Source of the DNA: Lathyrus oleraceus
Lineage: Eukaryota; Streptophyta; Magnoliopsida; Fabales; Fabaceae
NCBI RefSeq assembly: GCF_024323335.1
Contig: NC_066579.1
Coordinates: 244,029,068 to 244,093,067, forward strand
Reading direction: 5' to 3'
Length of the DNA: 64,000 nt
Part shown: piece after piece, positions 47,612 to 59,565 of the stretch
Layout: every line of letters starts with the position of its first letter
How positions within the stretch are numbered: the stretch's first letter is position 1
Made by a program: the position numbers and the translations under genes
Notes under the pieces: generated by a model
Seen by the model: only the letters and a program-made list of their open reading frames with translations
The model's database searches: none
Told to the model about the DNA's origin: nothing

Positions 47612-50600
47612 GTTGATTTCTAAACCCATTGAACATAATGATCCAACGCCATCTCCCAATTTTGAGTTCCCTGTATTTGAGGCAGAGGAAGATGATGTTG
47701 AAGAGATTCCTGATGAGATTACCCGTCTACTTGAGCATGAAAAGAAGATCATTCAGCCACATCTTGAGAATCTGGAAACAGTCAACTTGGGGTCTGAGGA
47801 TTGTGTGCGAGAAGTGAAGATTGGGGCACTCCTGGAAGAATCTGTTAAGAAGGGGTTGATCGAATTGCTACGAGAATATGTCGATATCTTCGCTTGGTCG
47901 TATGAAGACATGCCAGGTCTAGATACAGATATTGTGCAACATTTCCTACCCTTGAAGCCTGAGTGCGTGCCTGTGAAGTAGAAGCTCAGAAGAACTCATC
48001 CTGATATGGCAGTGAAGATCAAAGAGGAAGTTCAGAAGCAAATTGATGCGGGGTTTCTGGTGACTTCTACATATCCTCAATGGGTGGCCAATATTGTGCC
48101 CGTGCCTAAGAAAGACGGAAAAGTCCGGATGTGTGTGGACTATAGAGATTTGAGTAAAGCTAGTCCGAAAGATGATTTCCCTCTACCACATATTGATATG
48201 TTGGTAGACAATACAGCTAAATCCAATGGCTTCTCATTTTTGGACGGATTTTCCGGATATAACCAGATTAAGATGGCACTCGAGGATATGGAGAAGACAA
48301 CATTCATCACACCTTGGGGAACATTCTGTTATTGAGTGATGCCCTTCGGTTTGAAGAACGCTGGAGCCACGTATCAACGAGCTATGACCACCTTGTTCCA
48401 TGATATGATGCACAAGGAGATTGAGGTCTATGTTGACGATATCATTGCTAAGTCGAGAACGAAAGTGGAACATGTAGAGCACTTGTTGAAGCTTTTTCAG
48501 CGTTTGAGGAAGTATAAGCTTCGTCTGAATCCCAACAAGTGTACATTTGGAGTCCGTTCTGGCAAGTTATTGGGCTTTGTTGTCAGCAAAAGAGGTATTG
48601 AGGTTGATCCTGCAAAGGTCAAAGCAATACAAGAGATGCCTGCGCCCAAAACTGAGAAGCAAGTCCGAGGTTTTCTTGGCCGCTTGAATTATATTTCCAG
48701 ATTCATATCCCACATGACTGCCACATGTGCGCCGATATTCAAGCTCCTCCGGAAAGATCAGTCTCATGATTGGACCAAAGATTGCCAGAAAGCTTTCGAT
48801 AGTATCAAAGAGTATCTGTCTGAACCTCCGATCCTGTCTCCGCCTGTAGAAGGAAAACCTTTGATCATGTATCTGACAGTTCTTGAAGACTCGATGGGTT
48901 GTGTCCTTGGTCAGCAAGACAAATCAGGAAAGAAAGAATATGATATCTACTACCTGAGTAAGAAGTTCACTGATTGTGAGTCTCGATACTCAATGCTTGA
49001 GAAGACATGTTGTGCTTTGGCTTGGGCCGCTAAGCGTTTACGCCAGTATATGATAAATCATACAACTTGGTTGATATCCAGAATGGATCCAATCAAGTAT
49101 ATATTTGAGAAGCCTGCTTTAACTGGGAGGATTGCCCGTTGGCAGATGTTGTTATCTGAGTATGATATTGAGTATCGAGCTTAGAAGGCTATTAAAGGTA
49201 GTATCTTGGCTGACCACTTGGCACATCAGCCTATTGAGGATTATTAGTTAGTTCAGTATGACTTCCCAGATGAGGAGATTATGTATTTGAAGATGAAAGA
49301 TTGTGATGAACCTACACTCGATGAAGGGCCAGAGCCTGGTTCCAGATGGAGTATGGTATTTGATGGCGCTGTAAATCAGTACGGAAATGGTATTGGGGCA
49401 GTAATTATTACTCCTCAGGGCACACATATTCCTTTTACAGCAAGGCTAACTTTCAAATGCACGAATAATATGGCTGAGTATGAGGCATGTATTATGGGAT
49501 TGGAAGAATCCATTGATCTAAGAATCAAGCATCTTGATGTTTATGGTGATTCGGCCCTCGTTGTCAATCAGATCAAGGGTGAATGGGAAACGAATCAGCC
49601 TGGTCTTATTCCATATAGAGATTATGCGAGGAGGATTTCAACGTTCTTTACTGAGGTTGACTTTCATCATATTCCTCGAGATGATAATCGGATGGCAGAT
49701 GCTCTTGCTACGCTTGCTTCGATGATTGTGGTTAAATATTGGAATGAAGTTCCTAATACCATTGTGATGCGCTTGGATAAACCAGCTCATGTGTTTGCGG
49801 TTGAAGAAGCAAAAGATGATAAGCCATGGTATTATGACATCAAATGCTTCCTCCAGAACCAGGTTTACCCGCCTGGGGCATCTGTGAAAGATAGGAAGAC
49901 TTTGAGAAGATTGTCAGGCAGTTTCTACCTCAATGGCGAAGTGCTTTATAAGAGAAATTTTGACATGGTTCTGCTCAGATGCGTGGATAGACACGAAGCA
50001 AACCTGTTGATGACTGAGGTCCATGAAGGTTCATTTGGTACCCATTCCAATGGGCACGCCATGGCTAGGAAGATGTTGAGAGCCGGCTACTATTGGCTGA
50101 CAATGGAGTCTGACTGCTGCAAATATGTGAAGAAATGCCATAAGTGTCAGATTTATACGGATAAGATTCATATTCCTCCGACACTTCTGAATGTGATTTC
50201 ATCACCATGGCCTTTCTCTATGTGGGGAATTGACATGATTGGCATGATTGAACCGAAAGCGTCCAATGGACACAGGTTTATTCTCGTAGCAATTGACTAC
50301 TTCACCAAGTGGGTTGAAGCAACATCATATGCAAATGTGACCAGGCAGGTGGTCGTGAAGTTTATCAAGAACCAACTCATATGTCGTTATGGTGTGCCGG
50401 ATAAGATCATTACTGATAATGGATCTAACCTGAATAACAAGATGATGAAAGAGCTGTGTAGTGAGTTCAAGATTGCACACCATAATTCTTCTCCTTATAG
50501 ACCCAAGATGAATGGGGCTGTTGAAGCTGCTAATAAGAATATCAAGAAGATTATCCAAAAGATGGTTGTCACGTACAAAGATTGGCATGAGATGCTTCCA

Positions 50601-51074
50601 TTTTCTTTGCATGGATATCGTACATCTGTCCGCACTTCAACAGGGGCAACCCCTTTCTCTCTTGTTTATGGCATGGAGGCCGTACTCCCAGTAGAGGTGG
50701 AGATCCCATCAACGAGAGTCTTGATGGAGGCCAAGTTGACTGATGCTGAATGGATTTAGAGTCGCTATGACCAGCTGAATTTGATGGAAGAGAAGAGACT
50801 GACTGCCATGTGTCATGGTCAGTTATATCAGCAGAGAATGAAGAAGGCTTTTGATAAGAAGGTCAAGCCTCGTGTGTTCTGAGAAGGTGACCTCGTGCTC
50901 AAGAAAGTCTTGTCTTTCGCGCCCGATTCCAAGCGCAAGTGGACTCCAAACTATGAAGGTACATATGTTGTTAAGAGAGCCTTTTCAGGCGGTGCTTTGA
51001 TACTTACAACTATGGATGGGGAGGATTTCACTCGTCCTGTGAATTCAGATGCAGTCAAGAAATACTTCGCCTAG
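47612..51074 (+). pseudogene. pol: Ogre pol of element D: RT, two RNase H domains, integrase
   Basis: One frame from splice site to TAG 51072-51074, broken by six stops at 47979, 48333, 49182, 49245, 50757 and 50880. RT has YVDD at 48429-48440. The first RNase H (about 48840-49250) lacks the usual first catalytic Asp (YLTVLEDSMG). A second, archaeal-type RNase H with VFDGAVNQYG, NMAEYEACIMGLE, YGDSALVVNQ lies at about 49340-49740, as known for Tat elements. Integrase has a His/Cys zinc site, Asp in WGIDMIG, Asp in IITDNGSN and Glu in VEAANKN, then GKWTPNYEG. Together these would copy and insert the element. No frameshift is present; only stops inactivate it. Confidence 0.93.
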
Positions 51075-51103
51075 AAACAAAAACAGAATGGCTCGCTATG
51101 TTG

Positions 51104-51250
51104 AAAAACCGAAAGGGCGGCTTAGGCAAAAATGAGCGTCTCGGTGGATTGAAAACCCGAAAGGGCGATCCAGGCAAAAGTTAGAGACATAAAAAATGAA
51201 TATATGCATCCCGCTAGATTGAGTACCTCATCCTGGGGCAATCTTGGCAA
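51104..51250 (+). promoter_or_regulatory. Post-integrase GAAA-tetraloop modules (element D)
   Basis: TGGAT (51145-51149) pairs with ATCCA (51168-51172) around CCC-GAAA-GGG, then GGCAAAAG. An earlier decayed copy (ACC-GAAA-GGG) starts near 51107. A third stem AGATTG/CAATCT (about 51215-51245) ends in GGCAAAAA. Confidence 0.6.
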
Positions 51251-54200
51251 AAATTAGGGATTTGGCAAGTAACTGCATCCTGACAAGACTGTGTTCTACA
51301 ACTGTCATCCATCAGAGATTCTTGTTCATTCGTCGTCAACCAAAGCTTCGAATACATCGAATTCAGAATTGGTGGAGAAATGGTCATTATGTTCAATGTA
51401 TCCCTTTTCCAATATATATCACCAATTTCAAATTTGTAAAAATCTATGGAGTCTTACCATTTGCAGGCTACCATTCCATCAAATAAATTTGAGCTTTTAT
51501 CCAATTATTTGCACTCTTATTTGTTTCTATTCAACAAATGTTTTGCATGTTTTAATTGAGAAAATATCATTGTTTTAAACAAATGAATTTTTCACAAATT
51601 GTTTTTAAACAAAGTGAACATTCACAATGATGAAAGGATACTTAGGAGATCCTCAGTGCTCTCCCAAGGGTGGCATGATTTCCAACGGGGTAAGACATTT
51701 GTTCATATTCCTGGCATGAGTGTATCCTATTCCTCTGGAACCTTTTATAGTTTCTCCCGAGCAGAGTGCTTGTTGAGGTTATTCATCTCCCCTCCCTTCA
51801 GCTGAGCAGTGGTTTTTCCTCCTCAGCAGATGTGTCATCTTTGGAAGGTTCGGTATTTGGTGGTTGATCCCTAGTATTCCTTCATTTCCTCGGATAAATC
51901 CCCAGTAGAGTTGTTGGTGTGGTGGATTTTATCTGTGATGGTTCATCCCCGAGTGGTATGCTTGTTAAGATGTTCACCACTCTCCCCTTCAGCGGAAGAG
52001 TGATTTTTTTTCTCCTCAGCAGGTGTGATTTCCTTGTTGAGTTCGGTACTTGGTGTTGGATCACCAGATTCCCCTTATCTTCCTCAGATAGATCCCCAGT
52101 AGAGTTGTTGGTGTGATGGATTTTATCTGTGATGATGTTATCCCCTGCAGAGATATTGTTGTTTCCTGGTATCTTTGATCCCCAATAGAGTTGCTTTTGT
52201 GGCAGTTTCTGCCTGTGCACTGAACTCCTTTCCTCAGCTAAGACTGATGATTCATCCCTGCAGAGATTTGTTGTCTCTGATCCCTGGCAGATTGGATATT
52301 CTCCGGTGATCCTGGCTTTCTCTCTTGAGATGTAGTACCGGGTGGTTGATTCCTGGACCTGTGTGTGTTAGATATGTCTGTTTGTCAGCATTCATCAAAC
52401 ATAAATCACACATATACATGCATAATTATAACATTCAGATATTCATGTTGCATTCTTTGCCATATATCTATTGTTTGTTTTCCCCTGCTATTTGGTGATA
52501 TATATTTCCCCAAGCAGATGTGTGTGTCTGATCTCTCAATATAGAGTCATCCCCTTAAGCAGAAAGTGTTTATCTTTCCTGCCATTTCCCTACTGAGTTA
52601 TATCCTCGTGGACGACGGTTGTTTCTGCTTCCTCCCAACACATATATTGGGATGGGTTCCCCTATTGAGTTATATCCTCATTAGGGTGAGTCTCGATTCA
52701 GTTGGCCTTTTTGGTTTGATCCTAAATTGGCCTCTTATGTCTGTCTCTGGTGTTTCCTTGTGGAAAATGAATAATTGCTCAGTAATCAGTAATTATTCAC
52801 CTTATCCTCAGCGGAGTTTGTGGCTTTCTACCCTTATACCGGTAGTTATAAGTCCTATTTCTGTGGTTTTCTACCCTTATACCGGTAGTTGTAAATCCTA
52901 TTTTCCTCCCCATCGCAGAGTTAACCATTGTTGTTCATCCTAGTTGATGACGGTTACTCTTCAGTGGTTTTCTACCTAGTATCCGGTAGATGTAATCCCC
53001 TCCTTGATGGTTATCTTCATCCAGTATTCGATGTTGATATTCCCTCTTGTTCCTGGATAATTGCCTTGCGCTTGCAATTTATCCCCAGCGAGTCATCTTT
53101 CGTCTACCCTGTTGTTGTTGGTAACGATTGTTTCTCTCCTGAATTGGTCATCATTATATACCTAGTTTTGGTATCCCGATGCCTTTTTCTTTTCGGTTGA
53201 TTTATCCTTTACTAACCCAGTAACCGGTTGTGGATAATCTTCCATGCGAGTATACTATCTACGTTCTGACGGTAATAGATAGTATATCTCATGCACTCTC
53301 TGGTCGAAGCCTTTTGTTCTTCCCTAGTTGAGTAAGATTCATTTCCCCCTTTGCAGAGTTAACCAGCTGTTCATCCTAGCTGATGACGGTTACTTTTCCG
53401 TGGTTTTCTACCCAGTATCCGGTAGATGTAATCCCCTCTTTAACGGTTATCATTATCTAATATTCGGTATTGATATTCCCTCCTTCTTTTGGATAATTGC
53501 TCTGATTAAGCAATTTTATCCCCAGCGGGTCCTCTTTCATTTACCGTTTGTCGGTGATGTTTGTTGCTCCCCTTGATTGGTCATCATTATATACCTAGTT
53601 TTGGTATCCCGATGCCTTTCTCTTTCGGTTGATTTATCCTTTATTAACCCAGTAACCGGTTGTGGATAATCTTCCATGCGAGTATATTATCTACGTTCCG
53701 ACGGTAATAGATAATATATCTCATGCACTCTTTGGTCGAAGCCTTTTGTTCTTCCCCAATCAAGTAAGATTCGTATCCCTGTTATGGAATCGAATGTCCA
53801 TCCCATAATTGAGTTTGCATTCTGCCCTCTTTTTGGATGATGAGTGTTTTGGGAATATTCCCCAATTCACACTTTGCTTGGTCACCTATTATATGCCCAG
53901 TAACCGGTATCCCTGGTGTTCCTTCCTTCTGCTCCCTATTATGACTTTGGTCCCTTGTGGAGTCAGATTTTCCTGAGTTGAGATATATACCTTTTAGGTC
54001 TTCCACAATGATTTGGTTGATTGATATCTCTCACCCTTATACCGGTCTTAGATATTCATTCTTCCCGAGCTTGTTGTTCTCTCACCCTTATACCGGTGAT
54101 CAGATCACATGTCTCATTGAGCTTGTTACCCAGTAACCGGTAACACCTCATCCCGAGGCTCCCCCAGGAGAGTCTTTTTAAGACATCCCCAGAGAAGTCC

Positions 54201-54756
54201 CTTAGTGGATTGTCTTTGTCCGGATTTTTATCCGAAGTATCCATTGCGGATAGTTTCGCTGTGTTGGCATATTCCCCAATACATGCATTTTCCCCGGCAG
54301 GGATATTTTGTTCAAACTTTTCCCCAGCCTGAGTCCGGATTTTTATCCGAAGTATCCATTGCGTATAGTTTTGTTGTGTTGGCATATTCCTCAATACATG
54401 CATCTTTGAGTCAGCTCGAGTCTTTCCAATGGATTTATTCCCTTTGGAAACTCTTTTCCCCTAGTTTCAAGTCGTGACCTGCTCGCGCAATTTATCTCCT
54501 TTTCTATCCCCATAAGAGTCCCCGGTAGAGTCTCTATCCCTAGTGAGTGTATTACTCTTATGGATTGTCAATTTCTCCCGATGTCGTTTCTTCTTTGTGG
54601 ACACATATCCCCACAGAGTTTGTTTGTTTTGCATACATACATTTGCATCATGAGGTCTCTTAGGGACCAAAATTTGTCTCTTTGTTATTATTTAAGCCCA
54701 TTCTACCTCGTCGAGACGAAGATTTTAACCTTCACTTCTCCGGCTAGAATGACCTT
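51251..54756 (+). other. Element D 3' spacer with duplications and hairpin array
   Basis: Non-coding. The phrase CCCCAGTAGAGTTGTTGGTG is repeated at about 51900 and 52093, marking a tandem duplication of about 190 bases. From 52828 to 54144 run hairpins with constant loops and changing stems: CTACC/GGTAG (52828, 52871, 52972, 53408), CATC/GATG (53018), ATACC/GGTAT (53158), AACC/GGTT (53214), CACC/GGTG, GTTACC/GGTAAC (54125). Two 11-bp hairpins are at 53251-53286 and 53683-53718, part of a 400-bp duplication. CGGAT-TTTT-ATCCG hairpins are near 54222 and 54332. Confidence 0.75.
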
Positions 54757-54769
54757 AAATAGGGGCATC
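54757..54769 (+). promoter_or_regulatory. Polypurine-tract-like site of element D
   Basis: AAATAGGGGCATC directly before the 3' LTR. Element C has AAATAGGGACATC at the same place on the other strand, so the site is conserved although not purely purine. Confidence 0.65.
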
Positions 54770-57700
54770 TGTAAGACCCCAATTTTGTCCCTAAAATCCC
54801 TCACGGCATCATAACATTGCATTGCATAGCCTCAAGGATCATTGAGCATCTTGGCTCCCTTTCCCTTTGGGTAGGGATCTCTTGTGAGTGGTTTGAGATC
54901 ACCAAGCATGCTTGAATTGTATATCATTGCTTTTCTTGTTTTCTTGACTAACCAAAAGCACAAAAATATGTCATTTAACATCTTTTGTTGTAGCTTAAGC
55001 AATCACTAGGTCAAGAGCTTCAAGAAGATCCTTTGTGCAAGAGATGAGGTATTTTCTTGGGATGAAGACCACATGATCATTATAAGGAGCTTACATGAGC
55101 TAGGGTTCCATTTTGAAGTTATTCCATCAAGTGGTAGAGGCTCAAGCTAATCAAGACATTTCAAGGCCATCTGAGGACCAAAAGGCAACTATGCAGTCAA
55201 TTGAGGGCTATGAGGTGGGGAAATGAGTTGAGACACCTCAATCATGTTCAAATGAGGTCCATACATCATTCTAATCATCCATATTGAAGATTCAAAGGTC
55301 ATGGCAAAAGTTACTAAAAATGGAAAATGACCTGTAATTCAAAGTTTCCAAATTTGGCAAGTTTTTGGTCCACATTCAACTTGACTTGTCAATGTCAAAG
55401 AAGTTTCAAATGGATTTTTGGTGAACATGAAAGTTGTATATCTTTGTCTCCCCTTTCCAAAAAGTCCTAATTCATGTCCATATGATGAATGGTTGAGAAG
55501 TTATGGTCATTTGATCACAAGGTGTGCATGGAAATTCAAAATGACCTAACTTTTGATACAATGCTCCAATTTGATTCATTCTTTTTGCAAAATGCTCCTC
55601 ATGTTCAAGGCATCTTAAAATGACCTCATTTGGCTTAATTATGCAAAGGAATCATGGCTTGTATTCTCACTATTTCACACATGTGCATTTTGAAGAAAAT
55701 AGTCATTATTCATTTTTGGCTTAAGGTGCAAGCAAATTAATCATCAAATCATGACCATTGGCTGATCTTGAGTGAATTCCAAGCTTAACATGGAGTTGTA
55801 CACGTGGATTATGGCAAGGAAAGCTCAATTTGCATTTTTGCAAGATGGTTGAAATCTCATTAATCATGATTAGCATTTGGCTTAAGTGATTAGCAGCATC
55901 ATTAGCATGGGATATAAAAGATCAAACCCTAATCATAACTGAAGAAAAGAACCAATTCAGATCTAAAAATTCAAAACTCCCTCTAATTTCTCTCTCTTCG
56001 AATTTTGATTTTCTCCACACAAACACCAAAAATTCTTGCATATTCTTGCTCCTGGTGCTTCATTGAGCAGGATCCATCCATTGATTGGAGCAATTCAGCC
56101 AGATTTCATGCAGATCAAGAGCTTGAACATGGCGATGGAATTTGAAAATTGAAGAAGATTCAAGAGGTTTCAACTGTTGATTCTTGCTTAAAGCTTCATT
56201 GGAAGATCAAAGGAGAAGATCTGGAGCATATGAGCGCTTGAGAACACGATTTCAGCAACCTCCATTTCCAGGTGATGCAAAATTCATCATCTCGTTTTGT
56301 TGTTTTAAGGTCATAGATGTGTAGATCTTGATTAGTAGAGCTTGTAGATATGATTAGAATTGATTTTGGTTGAGTATTGAGCATGTATGGTTGACTGTAA
56401 GTTTTGATCATGAATATGTTTCTCTTTGATCCTTGGAATCTAGGAAGAATTAGATGAAATTGAATTGATATTTGGAATCCTTGTTGAAGGACGGTTCGAA
56501 TGGTATAGGCCTCGTGAGTTTCTGCAAAAAAAAATGGCGGCGCCGCCGTGCTTGTGGTCGGAGAAGACGACCGGAGCTTAGCTCCGGCGTCTGTGTTAAA
56601 TGCTAGGGTTTGCCTTGTTGTCTGCCATGTGTGTTATTACGTGTGAGATTGATTGGATACGATTTGATGACCTTGCCACGCGTGTTTTGAAATCTGATTG
56701 TGCATGCTGACTGTTTAATGAAACACGGTGTTTTGCTAGTTTGATTGTGGAACGTTGATGCTTGATGCGCGCCAGATCCAAGGGCGTGTGTTTATTCTGA
56801 TTTGATTCAAATATTTGAATTTCCCTCCATATTTTCCATGTTATTCCATTTATTTTGTTTATTTTTTTTAATTCATTAAAAATGCAAAAATAGTCCAATT
56901 TAATCCCAATTTTTTTTCATAGTTTTGTTTTGATCTCTACTATTTTTTAGTGTTAATTTCATGATTTGTTGATGTCTGGATTTTTATGTGGATATTTTTG
57001 ATTGAACATTGTGCTAATTTGATCTATTGCATTCAATGCTTTGTGAAATTCTCTATGTTGAGCCATTTGATCCAATCTTTTGCATGCTTGACATTCATAC
57101 ATGATGTGAACTTTTGGTAACTGGTTTGGAATTTTTCTCATATGTTATCATCACTTTTGACACATAGAGAAAAGTGTGACAATTTGTGTCACATTTTTGA
57201 CATTGAATTGTTACATTCTTGTTCATATATCATTTGAACCTTTCTGGATTTGATTTTTTGCATATTGATTGTTCATGACATGAGGAACTTGTACAAAAAA
57301 TATCAAAGTCATTGCATGCATTTCTGATTTGATGTGAATTTTCTAACTTGGAAGTTCATTTTGTACCTATTTTTTGTCATTGCATAGCATAGGCCATTTG
57401 AGGCACTTGCTTTTTGATTTGATGTTGGTCCTTTTGAGGACATTTTGTGGATTGTTTGAATGTATAATGTGCAAAAGATTGGGTTCTGTTTTGATCATTT
57501 GACATAGTTTTGAATCTAGTCTTTGCACTAGTGTTTTGTACATAAACTAACCTTGTTTTGTGTTTCAGGTTTGGACATTTAGCATTGATGGTTGATTTGT
57601 TCTCAATTTGTGAGATGCAAATGATTTGAGTTCTAACTTGTGTTTATTTTGTAGGATTTTAAGTGATGTGCTTGAGCTCATGAGTTCATTTGAATGCTTG

Positions 57701-59565
57701 GGCATTGTTCATTGGATTGTGTAATTGTTGGAAAGTTTCACTGTTTGTCTGTTGGTTTTATAACTGAAATATTAACTGTTTAGCCTTTGTACAGGTACCT
57801 TAGTTGCTTGCTTGCTTTTGCTTTTGCTTAAGCTTTGGATTGTGGTTGACACACCACTTAGGTAGTTATCTTCTTACTTCATGTAGTCTGGAAGTCCTGT
57901 CACCTTTTTGGCAGGCATTTTGCTGGCAAGTCCTTCTTTAGAGGCTCTGTTTGTGTTTGTTTAAAATTGTGCCAAAGACCTCCAAGAGAGGCATGTGTTA
58001 CTTGATAAGACCTCCAAGAGTAGAGGCAATTGACGGATAAAAGGGATTAGTAGCCAATCCCCTGTTATTCAGTGTGTCTTTCTTTATGCTCGCACTATGT
58101 GTTGATGCTTCTGAACATGTACCCAAGATCTTTGTCCAGTGTCTGTCAAGTGGAATAGGATCTCACTTTCTGGATCCCCACGCTTTCTTTGTCATAAGCT
58201 CACCCCGGCCAGGGTTAAGAGCATGAGGTCTCATCCTCATTACCATTTTGATCAGCTTCACCCTAACGTTCAATGTTAGTGGTTAAGAGCTCACTTGATT
58301 ACCCATTACAGTTTGGCTTGTTTATCGAGGTTGACATGACCCCTCTTGATTAAAGCCCACCCATTGTTTGAGCCTCTTGTATGTATATAGTGTGTGATGT
58401 TTGTTTACTTGTGAACTTTTAATGTGTGTGCTCTTGAACTATGAGTTTTTCCCTTTGAGCTTAATTTGAAGATCATTACCATGTTCATCTAAGTGGAAGA
58501 TACCAAGATACATTGAGGATCTCTTATGAGACTTGTGTGATTGCTTATGCTTTGTGCTTGCTTATTCCAAAGGATGGGATCTACTTGGATCATCAATATG
58601 ATCTCAAGAGAGGAACTCCTAGTGTGGTTTCATTTCTTATTCATTACCTTTTTGTTCTCTAGGACTTAGTCCTTCTCCTTCATTTCTCCACCCTAACCCA
58701 AGCCAAAACCTTTTTGTGCAAACATTTGACTTTGTTTTCAACATTAGAAACCTAAGCCTTATGCTTTTGATTTTAAAACTTTCTTTTCATAACACTCATT
58801 TTGAATTGAATCTTTAAGTCAACTTTGACCATTTTGTATATACTTCTAATTGGTAAGTATAACCCATTCAAATGTCTTTTTGTGGTTTCAATGTCCACTT
58901 CTTAATCAAAAAATTTCATAACCTGTAGCTATTAGGTTTGAGTTATCTTTGTGGTAGATGTAATACTCACCTTTGTCCTTAGTGATGGACAATGAGCCTT
59001 CCATGCTTATTATAGGGTTAACCCCTCACTAGCATGTTGAAGTTATCCTCACATGGTGGATTTGTGGTTTTAGGTTGAGTTTTCTCCCTTTAATAACAAA
59101 AGACCTTAAGGCTTTTGGACCAATCAATCCACTCATTTGTTGTTTTGAGATTTTTACCCCTAACTACGAGGTTTTGATCCTAATCTTTTTATAAGAGGGT
59201 ACGTAGGCAATTGGTTTATCCATCCAAACACAAAATGTAAATAAACTTGTATATTCTCTTCTCATCTCTTCAATCATGTTTGCACAAATAAAATTTTCAC
59301 AAAACAATAACCTTTACAACAAGTGTGAAAAGGGCTCCCTAGGAGTACCTAGGATGTTTTGGGTGCCTAACACCTTCTCATTGCATAACCAACCCCCTTA
59401 CCCAGATCTCTGTTTCTTTTACTAGTTTTGTTTGTAAAACTTTTAGGTTTTTGTTCGCTTTCTAACCATTCCTTTGGATAAATAGAAGTGCGGTGGCGAT
59501 TCGACTTTGTATGATTTACCTTGGATTTAGTCAATATCTTCAATGGTAACGAATACCCCGCTGCA
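54770..59565 (+). repeat. Element D 3' LTR
   Basis: 4,796 bp, same ends and order as the 5' LTR; TATAAAA at 55913-55919, leader module near 59160-59208. Followed by CTAAG. Confidence 0.95.

Larger units (their letters stand above)
32301..59565 (+). mobile_element. Element D: full-length Ogre retrotransposon (27.3 kb)
   Basis: LTRs of 4,797 and 4,796 bp with TGTAAGACCCC...CCCCGCT(A/G)CA ends, flanked by CTAAG (32296-32300, 59566-59570). Order: LTR, primer site, leader, ORF1, gag, protease, intron, RT, RNase H, archaeal-type RNase H, integrase, spacer, purine tract, LTR. This is the Ogre layout, known mainly from legumes. The LTRs differ by roughly 2-3 percent in the parts I compared, so D is older than F. 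Every ORF carries stops or shifts, so D is not autonomous. Confidence 0.95.
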
